Assembly: GCF_003671495.1 (NCBI RefSeq)
Contig: NZ_RCHN01000043.1
Span: 124,001 to 188,000, forward strand
Length of the DNA: 64,000 nucleotides
Direction of reading: 5' to 3'
Source: Ketobacter sp.
GTDB taxonomy: Bacteria > Pseudomonadota > Gammaproteobacteria > Pseudomonadales > Ketobacteraceae
This document shows positions 8,503 to 16,835 of this stretch, one piece after another. The number at the start of each line of letters is the position of its first letter. Position 1 is the first letter of the stretch. The notes beneath the pieces were generated by a model. That model saw only the letters and a program-made list of their open reading frames with translations, was not told the origin of the DNA and searched no databases. Made by a program: the position numbers and the translations under genes.

Positions 8503-10116
8503 TTATTTTTTCAGTGCCAGCCACACCAGGCTGCACAGACTGCGCAGGCGCTGACGCACGCTTCTGGAAAACAACAGGCGTACGGTTTCCCGGCCCTTGT
8601 CATAATCACCGGGCTTGACCGGAAACAGTTTGGGTGGCACGCCGAAGCCAAAGCGGTCGGTCAGCACCGCTTTCTGGTTGGTGTAGGCGCGCAACCCATC
8701 CCGCCCATTCATACGGCCAAAGCCGGAGTACTTGACGCCCCCGAACGGCAGATCCTGATTCAGGTAACAAAGCCCGAAGTCGTTGATGCAGGTTGCCCCC
8801 GCCTCCAGTTGCGTTGCGATGCGCTCCGCCTGCGCCCGGTCATTGCTCATCACCGTGGAGTGCAAACCAAACTCCGTTGCATTGGCCAGGGCCACCGCCT
8901 CCGCCTCATCCCGCACTTTGAAGATCAGCATCACCGGCCCGAACACCTCGCTGTAAGCGATTTCCATGTCCGGTGTCACATCCACCAGAATAGTGGGTGG
9001 ATAAAACTGGCCGTTGCCCATGGGCTTGATCTGGCCACCGACGAGCGCTCGCGCGCCCTGTTGTAATGCCGCGGACACCAGCCGATCGATGAGGGCGATC
9101 TGGTGTGGGGAGGTAATCGCCCCCACATCCACTGAGCCGTTGCGATCCGGCACGCCCTGGCGCAGTCCGGCAGCCTGCTGCGACAATTGCGCCACAAAAC
9201 GGTCGTACACTGTATCGAACACCAGAATGCGCTCAGAGGCGATGCAGTTCTGCCCCAGGTTGATAAAGGTGCCCCCCAAGGCCGAATGCACTGCCCGCTC
9301 CATATCGGCATCGGGGCAGACAATAAATGGATCCTTGCCGCCCAACTCCATCACCACCGGTGTCAAATGCTCAGCGCTGCCTTCGATGATGCGGCGGCCA
9401 TTGTTGACCGAGCCGATAAACAGCACTTTCTGCACACCACCCCGGACCAGTGCCGCACCGGTCGCTCCATAGCCGTTGATGATCTGCACCAGGTCTTTGG
9501 AGAAACCTTCTTTCTCCAGCGCCTGGTCAGTGATGCGTTGAAAACGGGCACTGGACCAGGCCACCATCTCTGACGCCTTCAACACCACCCCATTGCCCGC
9601 CATCAAGGGCGCCACCAGCGAACTCAAGATATTCTGCAGCGGATAATTCCAGGGAATAATGCAGGCCACCACACCCAGCGGGTGATACTCAATACGGCCT
9701 TTCTTGTGCATCAGCATGCCGGAGCGAACGGCTTCCGGTTGCAGATACTTTTCCCCGTACTTCATGGTCCACTTGAGTTTGTTGCAGATGGGCAGGATTT
9801 CCCCCAGCATGGCGTTCTCATAGGTTTTGCCGGAATCCCTGACGATCTCGTCACAGAGCTCGTCCGCATGGGCCAGCACGTAATCCAGAATATGCCCCAA
9901 CACAGCCCGGCGTTGCCTGAACGAGCTTTGGGCCCACCGCCGCTGCGCCACACGCGCCCGCTCCACACACTGGGCCACCTGCTCCGGCGGAGTGGCCATC
10001 ACCTCCCCCAATATTTCTCCGGTGGCCGGATTCACACAGGCAATCCGCTCCGCGGGTGGCTCGGCACCCTGGGTCTGCCGCTCACTTTGTTGTTTGATCA
10101 GCGCTTCTGCAGTCAT
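8503..10116 (-). CDS. Aldehyde dehydrogenase with hydrophobic C-terminal tail
   Basis: 537-residue NAD(P)-dependent aldehyde dehydrogenase. The general-base Glu257 is in MELGGKDP and the nucleophile Cys291 is in GQNCIASER; the ending LPFGGVKYSGFGR is also typical. After the catalytic domain comes an extra basic and hydrophobic tail (RLLFSRSVRQRLRSL then CSLVWLALKK) that could attach the enzyme to the membrane, as in fatty aldehyde dehydrogenases. It starts four bases after the GMC oxidoreductase stop, so the two are coupled and would suit a serial alcohol to aldehyde to acid oxidation. Substrate inferred: a sterol C-4 or side-chain aldehyde, or a long-chain aldehyde. Confidence 0.9.
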   Translation of the reverse strand: MTAEALIKQQSERQTQGAEPPAERIACVNPATGEILGEVMATPPEQVAQCVERARVAQRRWAQSSFRQRRAVLGHILDYVLAHADELCDEIVRDSGKTYENAMLGEILPICNKLKWTMKYGEKYLQPEAVRSGMLMHKKGRIEYHPLGVVACIIPWNYPLQNILSSLVAPLMAGNGVVLKASEMVAWSSARFQRITDQALEKEGFSKDLVQIINGYGATGAALVRGGVQKVLFIGSVNNGRRIIEGSAEHLTPVVMELGGKDPFIVCPDADMERAVHSALGGTFINLGQNCIASERILVFDTVYDRFVAQLSQQAAGLRQGVPDRNGSVDVGAITSPHQIALIDRLVSAALQQGARALVGGQIKPMGNGQFYPPTILVDVTPDMEIAYSEVFGPVMLIFKVRDEAEAVALANATEFGLHSTVMSNDRAQAERIATQLEAGATCINDFGLCYLNQDLPFGGVKYSGFGRMNGRDGLRAYTNQKAVLTDRFGFGVPPKLFPVKPGDYDKGRETVRLLFSRSVRQRLRSLCSLVWLALKK

Positions 10117-10119
10117 ACC

Positions 10120-11838
10120 TTATCCTTCCGCCGATATCGGCGTGCTTCCCTTTTTAGTGGTTGCCTTATTAGTGGCTCCCTTATTCTTCGGACCAGTGCG
10201 CGCTGTACGTTTTTTTGCGGCACCTTCCTGCTCGGGTTGTTGTTGTGATGTTTTCGGCTTCAGAATAAAGTCCACCACCCGCCAACCGATCATCATGCTG
10301 GGGGCGTTAAGGGCGGATACCGGAATCACCGGCATCACCGAGGCGTCGGCCACCCGCAGGCCTGCCACCCCTTTCACCCGTAACTGGGTATCCACCGGAC
10401 TGTCTGGGTCCTCCCCCATGGCACAGGTGCCGCAAAAATGAAAGGTGGTCATGGTGGCGCCTTTAATCCAGTCGGCCACCTGTTGCGGATGCTGACGGTT
10501 CACCGCCCGTACCAGACCCTGGTTACCCCATTGCACCATCTCACTCTGCTGGGCGATGGCCTTCGCCAGTTCCACTCCGGCCACCAGAGTCTGCAGGTCT
10601 GCAGGGTGGCGATAGTAGGCCGGATCAATCTGCGCCTGATCTTCCGGGTTGCGGGAAGCCAGCGTCACCGATCCGCGGGACAAAGGTTTCCCCAAAATCA
10701 CCACGATGCCGTAGATGCGCTCCACGTAGTGCTGCAGGGGCGGCAGCAAAAAGGCCCACTCAATTAACGTTCGAATACTGCGCCGCAACCAGCGCTGGCG
10801 ATAAAGCACACCCGGCAGCAGCATCAAGGGCAACATACGCTTCATGGAATGTTTTAACGCTGAAGGGGCAGAGAACAAAACAAAGCAGGTGTCCGGCTGC
10901 GTGTCCGGCAAGTGGGAAGCCGGGCTCACATGATGAAAGCCATAGAGCTGCGGATAACCGAAATCTATGGTATTCCTGGCTCGATAGAATAAACAGACGT
11001 TGGGGTGATCCTGCAGGTTCTGGCCGATGCCGTCCAGACGGTGCACCACCGGAATGTTGTGTTGTTGCAATTGCCAGTGGGGTCCAATGCCGGACAGCAT
11101 CAGCAACTTGGGGGTTTCCAGGGCGCCCGCACACAATATGATTTCCTGTTGCGCCCGCACAATGCCAACGCGGCCATGGCGCTCATATTGCACTCCCACG
11201 GCGCGCTTGTCTTCGAACAGAATCTTGTGGCAACGGGCCTGGGTCAGCACCGTCAGGTTGGGCAACTCCCGGTTGCGCAGGAACGCCGCATAGGAATGGC
11301 GCCGAAACGCGCCTTCGTAATTCATGTCGTTGTAACCGATGGTGCCGTTCAGGTCTCCATCGTTTAATCCGTCCTTGCGCTTGAAGCCCAGCTTGCCGGC
11401 GGCGCGGATAAACAGATCGGTGAACGCACTGGCCGGGCGCGGACGGGGTTTGAGCAGGGCTTCCACTTCAGCGAATGCCGGGGCCACATCCGCCCACTGC
11501 CATCCCGGTGGCCACTGCTCAAAGTCCTGGCGATCACCGCGGGTGTACACCATGCCGTTGACGGCACCACTGCCGCCCATACCCGTGCCGGTGCCCACAT
11601 ACAGCGAGCGTTTGCCGCACTCCGGTTGGCGGGTGCTCATGCGATCCCACATCACCCGATCATTGGCAAATGCATCTTTAAAGCCATCCGCCGCCAGGGT
11701 TTCCGGATTGATGTTGGCGGGGTCACCCACTTCCAGCAACAGCACCCGGTGTGAGCTGGCTTGCGCCAGGCGGGCCGCTGCAATACAACCTGCTGAACCA
11801 CCTCCCACTACAATATAATCGTATGCATCCGTATCCAT
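10120..11838 (-). CDS. GMC-family FAD alcohol oxidoreductase with Lys/Ala-rich tail
   Basis: 572 residues from the ATG at 11838, which overlaps the end of the TetR gene; longer readings upstream would run into TetR. The FAD motif VVGGGSAGC is at residues 10-18, and GMC signatures include GTGTGMGGSGAVNGMVYTRG and CAGALETPKLLMLSGIG. The C-terminal catalytic region HFCGTCAMG with the later PVSALNAPSMMIG supplies the His/Asn pair. The family oxidises primary alcohols (AlkJ, choline dehydrogenase) or sterols (cholesterol oxidase). After the last family motif there is an unusual ~40-residue tail rich in Lys, Ala, Thr and Gln. Second gene of the TetR-GMC-ALDH-hydroxylase-SDR operon. Confidence 0.88.
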   Translation of the reverse strand: MDTDAYDYIVVGGGSAGCIAAARLAQASSHRVLLLEVGDPANINPETLAADGFKDAFANDRVMWDRMSTRQPECGKRSLYVGTGTGMGGSGAVNGMVYTRGDRQDFEQWPPGWQWADVAPAFAEVEALLKPRPRPASAFTDLFIRAAGKLGFKRKDGLNDGDLNGTIGYNDMNYEGAFRRHSYAAFLRNRELPNLTVLTQARCHKILFEDKRAVGVQYERHGRVGIVRAQQEIILCAGALETPKLLMLSGIGPHWQLQQHNIPVVHRLDGIGQNLQDHPNVCLFYRARNTIDFGYPQLYGFHHVSPASHLPDTQPDTCFVLFSAPSALKHSMKRMLPLMLLPGVLYRQRWLRRSIRTLIEWAFLLPPLQHYVERIYGIVVILGKPLSRGSVTLASRNPEDQAQIDPAYYRHPADLQTLVAGVELAKAIAQQSEMVQWGNQGLVRAVNRQHPQQVADWIKGATMTTFHFCGTCAMGEDPDSPVDTQLRVKGVAGLRVADASVMPVIPVSALNAPSMMIGWRVVDFILKPKTSQQQPEQEGAAKKRTARTGPKNKGATNKATTKKGSTPISAEG

Positions 11839-11839
11839 A

Positions 11840-12451
11840 TTATCCTTTAACCAGTTTGACCACTGCCGCAGCAGTGGGGTCCAATCCCAGAGCGGGCAAC
11901 AGCCGCCGACAGAGGAACGCCCGCATCTCCTTGTCACTGCGTTTCTTCTCGCTTTTCACGGTCAGCAGCGACAGCACAAAACGGGTGGACACCTCGACAA
12001 TCTCATCCAGCTCTTCACCCTCAACGTCCAGCCCGCGGAATATCAAGCGGAAAATGGAACGTCGTATCTCGTTGCCCTCTTCTGCCCGCAGGGCATTTTC
12101 ATTCATGATGTCCGCCAATCCGGAATCGGCCATCAACTCCAGGTAGGGTTCGTTGGGCAGCCGTTTCAGCGCAAACATCACCGCCTCAATGGTGCGCTCC
12201 TCCGGCGACTCATACTCTTCGATGTGTCGCAACAGCTTCTGGGCAAAACCGTAGGCTGACTGCAACATGGCAAACTGCACCACTTCATCGCGATTGCTGA
12301 AATAGCTGTACACAGTGGGACGGGTCACCCCGGCCTCTTTGGCAATGTCGTTGAGGGTCACCTTGGCGATTCCCCACTTCTTCACACAACGTACGGTGGC
12401 CTCGACGATACGTTGCTGGGTATCCGGATTGGTGTTTTTGGCTGACTTCAT
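11840..12451 (-). CDS. TetR-family regulator of the sterol locus
   Basis: 203 residues. The N-terminal helix-turn-helix is in VTLNDIAKEAGVTRPTVYSYFSNRDEV; the C-terminal ligand domain is divergent, as usual. It heads the leftward operon and its own upstream region carries an inverted repeat (12512-12538) that recurs before the CYP51 gene (13411-13437). The simplest reading is that it represses both transcription units and is released by a sterol-like or acyl ligand. The effector is not visible from sequence. Confidence 0.88.
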   Translation of the reverse strand: MKSAKNTNPDTQQRIVEATVRCVKKWGIAKVTLNDIAKEAGVTRPTVYSYFSNRDEVVQFAMLQSAYGFAQKLLRHIEEYESPEERTIEAVMFALKRLPNEPYLELMADSGLADIMNENALRAEEGNEIRRSIFRLIFRGLDVEGEELDEIVEVSTRFVLSLLTVKSEKKRSDKEMRAFLCRRLLPALGLDPTAAAVVKLVKG

Positions 12452-12511
12452 AAGGCTGTCCCACTACTGCTTCGATGCACGAAAGATGACGATGGCAAGG
12501 AGTCTTACACA

Positions 12512-12538
12512 CTTTACATATATACACAATATGTAAAG
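12512..12538. promoter_or_regulatory. Inverted-repeat operator, site 1
   Basis: Arms CTTTACATAT (12512-12521) and ATATGTAAAG (12529-12538) are perfect 10-bp inverted repeats. The site matches 13411-13437 at 23 of 27 positions, and both are followed by TCGTTTAG. It sits about 60 bases before the TetR start within the 322-bp gap 12452-12773. The rest of that gap holds a TATAAT at 12708-12713 before the rightward gene and nothing else I can name. Confidence 0.75.
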
Positions 12539-12773
12539 TCGTTTAGAAGATGATTTTTCCGGCGGAGAAAAAGCGCGGCCCACCAATTCACAACACATGC
12601 GTCTGGCACGCTCAGCTACTTAGGTGAAATAACATGCGATGCGTACGACAAAGTATCGCCAACCGTTGATTCAGGCAGAAAAGTATAGAATCTTCACATC
12701 AGATGGATATAATCGCCTGCCCTGATCGGCTATGACAGCCTGTCTGCCGTCACTTGAATCCCGGGAGCCCAAC

Positions 12774-13229
12774 ATGGAGCCATCACCGAACCAATTGCTT
12801 TTACCGCCGACCCGTCTGGCGCTGATTCCCAGCCCGGTTCGGGAAATCTCCCTCAACGGACACAGTGGATATAACCTGGTGAACGACCGGATTGCTCTGC
12901 ACGCCGACGAGATCGCCAACAACCGCACGCCCGGCAACCTGAGCGGCAGCCTGTCTCTGGAATTGTGGGCCCTGCCTGCACCGTATCAGGGCGGCGCCTT
13001 TTTTGGCGGCCACCTGGTTGCCGGCTGCTCACTGCAGCCTCTTAGTGGCCAGAACTGCTACCGCAACCTCTACCATGAACAGCAGGCGCAGACTCCTCCC
13101 CCGGGTGTCTGGTACCTGGCACTGATGATCCGGGAATGGGATATGGCGGCCTATGTAACCCGCGATCACATGACCTTCCCGCAGCCGGTGCGGGCGGACA
13201 GCATCACCGCCCTGAATCTGGCCGGATAA
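12774..13229 (+). CDS. Small protein of unknown function in the sterol locus
   Basis: 151 residues from the ATG at 12774, chosen over 12732 because GGGAG lies seven bases upstream. There is no signal peptide or membrane span. The middle (SGSLSLELWALPAPYQGGAF) looks like a beta-sandwich repeat and is followed by HLVAGCSLQPLSGQNCYRN and a C-terminal PPGVWYLALMIREW segment, typical of small beta-barrel folds. I do not recognise the family. It lies between the two TetR-type operators and points the same way as CYP51, 283 bp ahead of it, so a role in the same pathway is possible but unproven. Confidence 0.55.
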   Translation: MEPSPNQLLLPPTRLALIPSPVREISLNGHSGYNLVNDRIALHADEIANNRTPGNLSGSLSLELWALPAPYQGGAFFGGHLVAGCSLQPLSGQNCYRNLYHEQQAQTPPPGVWYLALMIREWDMAAYVTRDHMTFPQPVRADSITALNLAG

Positions 13230-13410
13230 ACCCAACCCGCCAGCACCAGCCTTTCAAAATCTTCAAGCCAACCCTGTACTGAGTGTCCCTGGCCGGCACT
13301 CAGTACAGGGTCACGGCCGCCTCCCACACCTCAACAACGGTTTTCTTTCCCCTCAAACTCCGTGCCGCCTGCCGATTCTTGCCCTTCTCCAGGCTTCAAT
13401 ATTTTTATGA

Positions 13411-13437
13411 CTTTACACCTATACAGTATATGTAAAG
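13411..13437. promoter_or_regulatory. Inverted-repeat operator, site 2
   Basis: Left arm CTTTACA (13411-13417) and right arm TGTAAAG (13431-13437) are perfect inverted repeats. The whole 27-bp site matches the TetR-proximal copy at 23 positions and shares the trailing TCGTTTAG. It is about 75 bases before the CYP51 start, where a repressor would block transcription. Confidence 0.75.
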
Positions 13438-13512
13438 TCGTTTAGTATCGAACCCGATGCTGGGAGCAGCGCAGTACCCAATAACAAGAATCACGGCACA
13501 GAGGTATTGCTT

Positions 13513-15198
13513 ATGGCGGACGTAGAAGCCTTAAACAACAATCACTTGGCAGGCAAAGAGCCACCGGCCCTGCGCGGCGGACTGCCCTTGCTGGGGCACA
13601 TGGTCCCCTTCGCCCGCAATCCTTTTCTGTTCATGAAACGGGTCTCCGATGAATTGGGGGAGATCGCCCAGTTCAAAATCTTCAACCAACGCATGATTCT
13701 GTTGACCGGGGATGAAGCCAGCACCCTGTTCTATCGCTCCAGTGATGAGCAACTGGATCAATCCGCCGCCTATAAGCTGATGACGCCCATCTTCGGTGAG
13801 GGCATCGTGTTCGACGCCCCCATCGACCGCAAAAACCAGCAGCTGCGCATGTTGATGCCGGCGCTGCGGGGCGAGGCCATGCGCAACCACGCGGATAAGA
13901 TCCTGATCGAAATTGAAGATCTGTCGCGCCAGTGGGGCAGCGAAGGGGAAGTGGACCTGGTGGCGGCCATGAAGCAGCTCACCATCAACACCGCCAGCCA
14001 TTGCCTGCTGGGGCGGGAGTTCCGCTACGAGCTCACCGACGAGTTTGCCGCCATCTACCATGACCTGGAAAAAGGGGTGAACGCGCTGGCCTACAGTTTT
14101 CCCAACCTGCCGCTGCCCTCCTTCCGCAAGCGGGACAAAGCGCGTCAACGCTTGCATGAATTGGTACGGGACATCGTTCGCAAGCGGGAACAACAAGCGG
14201 AAAAACCCACCGACATGTTCCAGATGCTGATCGACACCCGCTACGACGACGGCAGTGAACTGAGCACCGATGAAATCACCGGCATACTGGTGGCCGCTAT
14301 TTTTGCCGGGCACCACACCAGTTCCGGCACGGCAGCCTGGGTGTTGCTGGAATTGCTCAAGCACCCCCACATCCTGCGCGATGTGCGCCAGGAGCTGGAC
14401 CAATTGTTTGGCATCGATGGCGAGGTCAATTTTCAAAGCCTGCGGGAAATCCCCAAACTGGAAAACACCCTGAAGGAAGTGCTGCGCCTGCATCCGCCGT
14501 TGATCGTGCTGATGCGCCAGGTGGCCGAGGACCTGCAATTCAAGGACTACACCATTCGCAAAGGCGACATGGTCTGGGCCAGCCCGCCGGTGACCCACCG
14601 CATGCAACACCTGTTCGACAACCCGGAGGTATTCGACCCGGACCGCTACACCCAACCCCGCAGCCAGGATAAAAACCTGATGGCGTACCAGCCGTTCGGC
14701 GGTGGCAAGCATAAGTGTTCCGGCAACGCCTTTGCCATGTTCCAGATCAAAGCCATTTTTGCGGTACTGCTGCGGCGCTACGATTTCGAACTGGTGGACC
14801 CGCCCCACACCTACGTGGACGACTACGGCGAGATGATCGTGCAACCCAAATCCCCCTGCCGGGTGCGCTACCGGTTGCGGGCAGGCGTGCAGCAACGCTC
14901 CGTGGCAACCACCGCAGAGCCCGCGCCAGGCGGAGGCTGTCCAATACACAACGCTTTACAGAACCCGTCACAAACTCCGGCGAGCAGCCCCGCACCCGGG
15001 CGTTTCCGTATCAAAGTGGACCGGCAACTGTGCCAGGGTCATGCCATGTGCATGGGCGAAGCCCCGGAACTGTTCCAGGTGGACAGCAGCAGCACCCTGC
15101 ACCTGGTGGAGGAAACCCCGCTGCTTCGCAATCTGGAACAGGCACAGCGGGCCGTCGCCCACTGCCCTAATCAGGCGCTCAGCATCGAAACCGAATGA
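13513..15198 (+). CDS. CYP51-type cytochrome P450 fused to a 3Fe-4S ferredoxin
   Basis: 561 residues; the ATG at 13513 has GAGG eight bases upstream. Residues ~1-455 form a P450: substrate-recognition segment AYKLMTPIFGEGIVFDAP, I-helix AGHHTSS (265-271), ExxR at Glu322/Arg325 and heme-ligand Cys402 in FGGGKHKCSG. The AGHHTSS motif and MTPIFGEG segment are those of CYP51, the sterol 14-alpha-demethylase, and closely resemble the Mycobacterium enzyme as I remember it. After a Pro/Ala-rich linker, residues ~495-561 form a ferredoxin with Cys507-x2-His-x2-Cys513 and Cys551-Pro, the pattern of single [3Fe-4S] ferredoxins. The fusion puts the electron donor on the same chain, as known for Methylococcus capsulatus CYP51. 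A ferredoxin reductase is not encoded nearby. Confidence 0.93.
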   Translation: MADVEALNNNHLAGKEPPALRGGLPLLGHMVPFARNPFLFMKRVSDELGEIAQFKIFNQRMILLTGDEASTLFYRSSDEQLDQSAAYKLMTPIFGEGIVFDAPIDRKNQQLRMLMPALRGEAMRNHADKILIEIEDLSRQWGSEGEVDLVAAMKQLTINTASHCLLGREFRYELTDEFAAIYHDLEKGVNALAYSFPNLPLPSFRKRDKARQRLHELVRDIVRKREQQAEKPTDMFQMLIDTRYDDGSELSTDEITGILVAAIFAGHHTSSGTAAWVLLELLKHPHILRDVRQELDQLFGIDGEVNFQSLREIPKLENTLKEVLRLHPPLIVLMRQVAEDLQFKDYTIRKGDMVWASPPVTHRMQHLFDNPEVFDPDRYTQPRSQDKNLMAYQPFGGGKHKCSGNAFAMFQIKAIFAVLLRRYDFELVDPPHTYVDDYGEMIVQPKSPCRVRYRLRAGVQQRSVATTAEPAPGGGCPIHNALQNPSQTPASSPAPGRFRIKVDRQLCQGHAMCMGEAPELFQVDSSSTLHLVEETPLLRNLEQAQRAVAHCPNQALSIETE

Positions 15199-15250
15199 CA
15201 CACCCAATTGACCTTTAACAAACAGATTTATACCAAAAGGGAACCACACC

Positions 15251-15874
15251 ATGACCGCACAGGAAACCAATATCCCCGTTTGCACCCGCCAGGAGCTGGA
15301 GGAAATGGTGGAGCGCTGGCTGCAGGCCAATCGCGACGCCGAACAGGAAGGCAACTGGACCAAGTACCTGGGCCCCATGTACACCGAGGACGCCGAATAC
15401 GGCTGGAACATCGGCCCCAATGAAGAGTTTGTGGCCCACGGCCGCAAGGAGATCTGCGACATAGCCCTGGGCTATCAGATGAAAGGCTTTGAAGAATGGC
15501 AGTACCCGTATCACGACATCATTATTGATGAGAAACGTGGCACCGTGATCGGATTCTGGAAACAACGGGCGCCCTTCAAACGGCCGGATGGCACCTATTA
15601 CGAAATCTCCGGCATCGGCGGCAGCTGGTTTGAATACGCCGGCAATTTTCAATGGAAGTGGCAACGGGATTTCTTCGACCTGGGCAACGCCAAAGCCCTG
15701 TTCTTTGAATTGGCCGGGGCCGGATTGCTGGAACCGGTGGTGAAAGAAAAAATTCACCGTCAGGCCAGGGGTGAACTGCTGCCCGGCCACCGCAAACTGC
15801 GCCCGGATTTATCCCGCTGGGAAACATTCCGCAACTTCATCGCCATGGTCAAAATCGCCATCACAGGGAAGTGA
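15251..15874 (+). CDS. NTF2/SnoaL-like protein
   Basis: 207 residues with an AGGGAA ribosome site. The first ~150 residues have the cone-shaped NTF2-like pattern (WLQANRDAEQEGNWTKYLGPMYTEDAEYGW; then FWKQRAPFKRPDGTYYEISGIGGSWFEY), a fold shared by ketosteroid isomerases, scytalone dehydratases and SnoaL cyclases. A ~55-residue helical, basic extension follows (KEKIHRQARGELLPGHRKL). It lies between CYP51-ferredoxin (53-bp gap) and the cycloisomerase homologue (4-bp gap), so it is almost surely in the same operon. A double-bond isomerase or sterol-binding role fits the context but is inference. Confidence 0.7.
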   Translation: MTAQETNIPVCTRQELEEMVERWLQANRDAEQEGNWTKYLGPMYTEDAEYGWNIGPNEEFVAHGRKEICDIALGYQMKGFEEWQYPYHDIIIDEKRGTVIGFWKQRAPFKRPDGTYYEISGIGGSWFEYAGNFQWKWQRDFFDLGNAKALFFELAGAGLLEPVVKEKIHRQARGELLPGHRKLRPDLSRWETFRNFIAMVKIAITGK

Positions 15875-15878
15875 ACTC

Positions 15879-16718
15879 ATGACTCCATCATCCGCCACCC
15901 TGGGCACGCTGCCCCTGTCCTCCAATCAACCGCGCTGGTTTTCCGACAATCCGGACCGGGCCTGGGGAGAGAAATTCTTCCTGGCCTACAGTCCCCTCTG
16001 GATGCTGTCCATGGCGATGATGATGTTCACCGGTTGGCAGGCTACCTTCAGCGACACCGCGTTGCTGCTGCATTCACTGTCGGTGGCACTGCCGCTGCTG
16101 GTGTTGCCCATGTTCCTTTACCCAAAGGCGCTGGGCACGCCCTGGCGGCAAAGCTATTGGCTCAAAGCCAACCTTTACATCGCCATTTTCAGCGTCTTTG
16201 GCAACTATTTCGGTTCAGAATACTTTTTCGATGTGCTGGGCATGGTCTATCACTTCCCCAACGCCACCACCACCCTGGACCCGGCATTGGTGGGCCACAA
16301 CGACCAGCCGGTGCCGGTGATCATGTACTTTTATACCCACGCCTACTTCATGACCTACCACACCACCGCCGTGCTGGTCTTACGCCGCCTGATGAGTTCC
16401 GGCTTACCCCTGAAAGGGCTGCTGTTTTTGCCGCTGACGCTGCTGGTGGGTTACGCCTGGGCCTGGATGGAAACCAAAGCCATGGCCAACCCCCTGATGG
16501 CCAGCAGTTTTTACTACACCAACATGCCCGCCATGCTGGCCTTCGGCTCCCTGATCTATGCCACCTATTTCATTGCCAGTTTTCCGATTTTTTATTTCCT
16601 GGATGAGCACAAATCCCGGCCCTGGAGTCTGGCGATGGTCTGCAGCGCGGGCCTCAGTGCCAGTATGCTGGTGTTCTACCTTCTGGAAATATGTACACAC
16701 GGCATCGAACAACTGTAA
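15879..16718 (+). CDS. Cycloeucalenol cycloisomerase (CPI1) homologue
   Basis: 279 residues, seven or eight membrane segments, ATG four bases after the previous stop. The protein follows plant cyclopropylsterol isomerase block by block: SDNPDRAWGEKFFLAYSPLW at the N-terminus, YWLKANLYIAIFSVFGNYF, YFFDVLGMVYHFP, THAYFMTYHTTAVLVLRRL, then WMETKAMAN, and YATYFIASFPIFYFLDE near the C-terminus. The plant enzyme opens the 9-beta,19-cyclopropane ring of cycloeucalenol to give a delta-8 sterol just before CYP51 acts. Directly downstream of a CYP51 fusion, the same pathway role is likely. The match is from remembered family sequences, not an alignment run here. Confidence 0.82.
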   Translation: MTPSSATLGTLPLSSNQPRWFSDNPDRAWGEKFFLAYSPLWMLSMAMMMFTGWQATFSDTALLLHSLSVALPLLVLPMFLYPKALGTPWRQSYWLKANLYIAIFSVFGNYFGSEYFFDVLGMVYHFPNATTTLDPALVGHNDQPVPVIMYFYTHAYFMTYHTTAVLVLRRLMSSGLPLKGLLFLPLTLLVGYAWAWMETKAMANPLMASSFYYTNMPAMLAFGSLIYATYFIASFPIFYFLDEHKSRPWSLAMVCSAGLSASMLVFYLLEICTHGIEQL

Positions 16719-16835
16719 CGCCAAGGCACCAAACGCATACATTTTGTCCGGATTAGCCAGTTTACATTGGCCGTTGGCCCGCTTTACCATGATTTGACCT
16801 GCTGCAACCGAACTGGGAAAAACAAAAGCAAGCTC

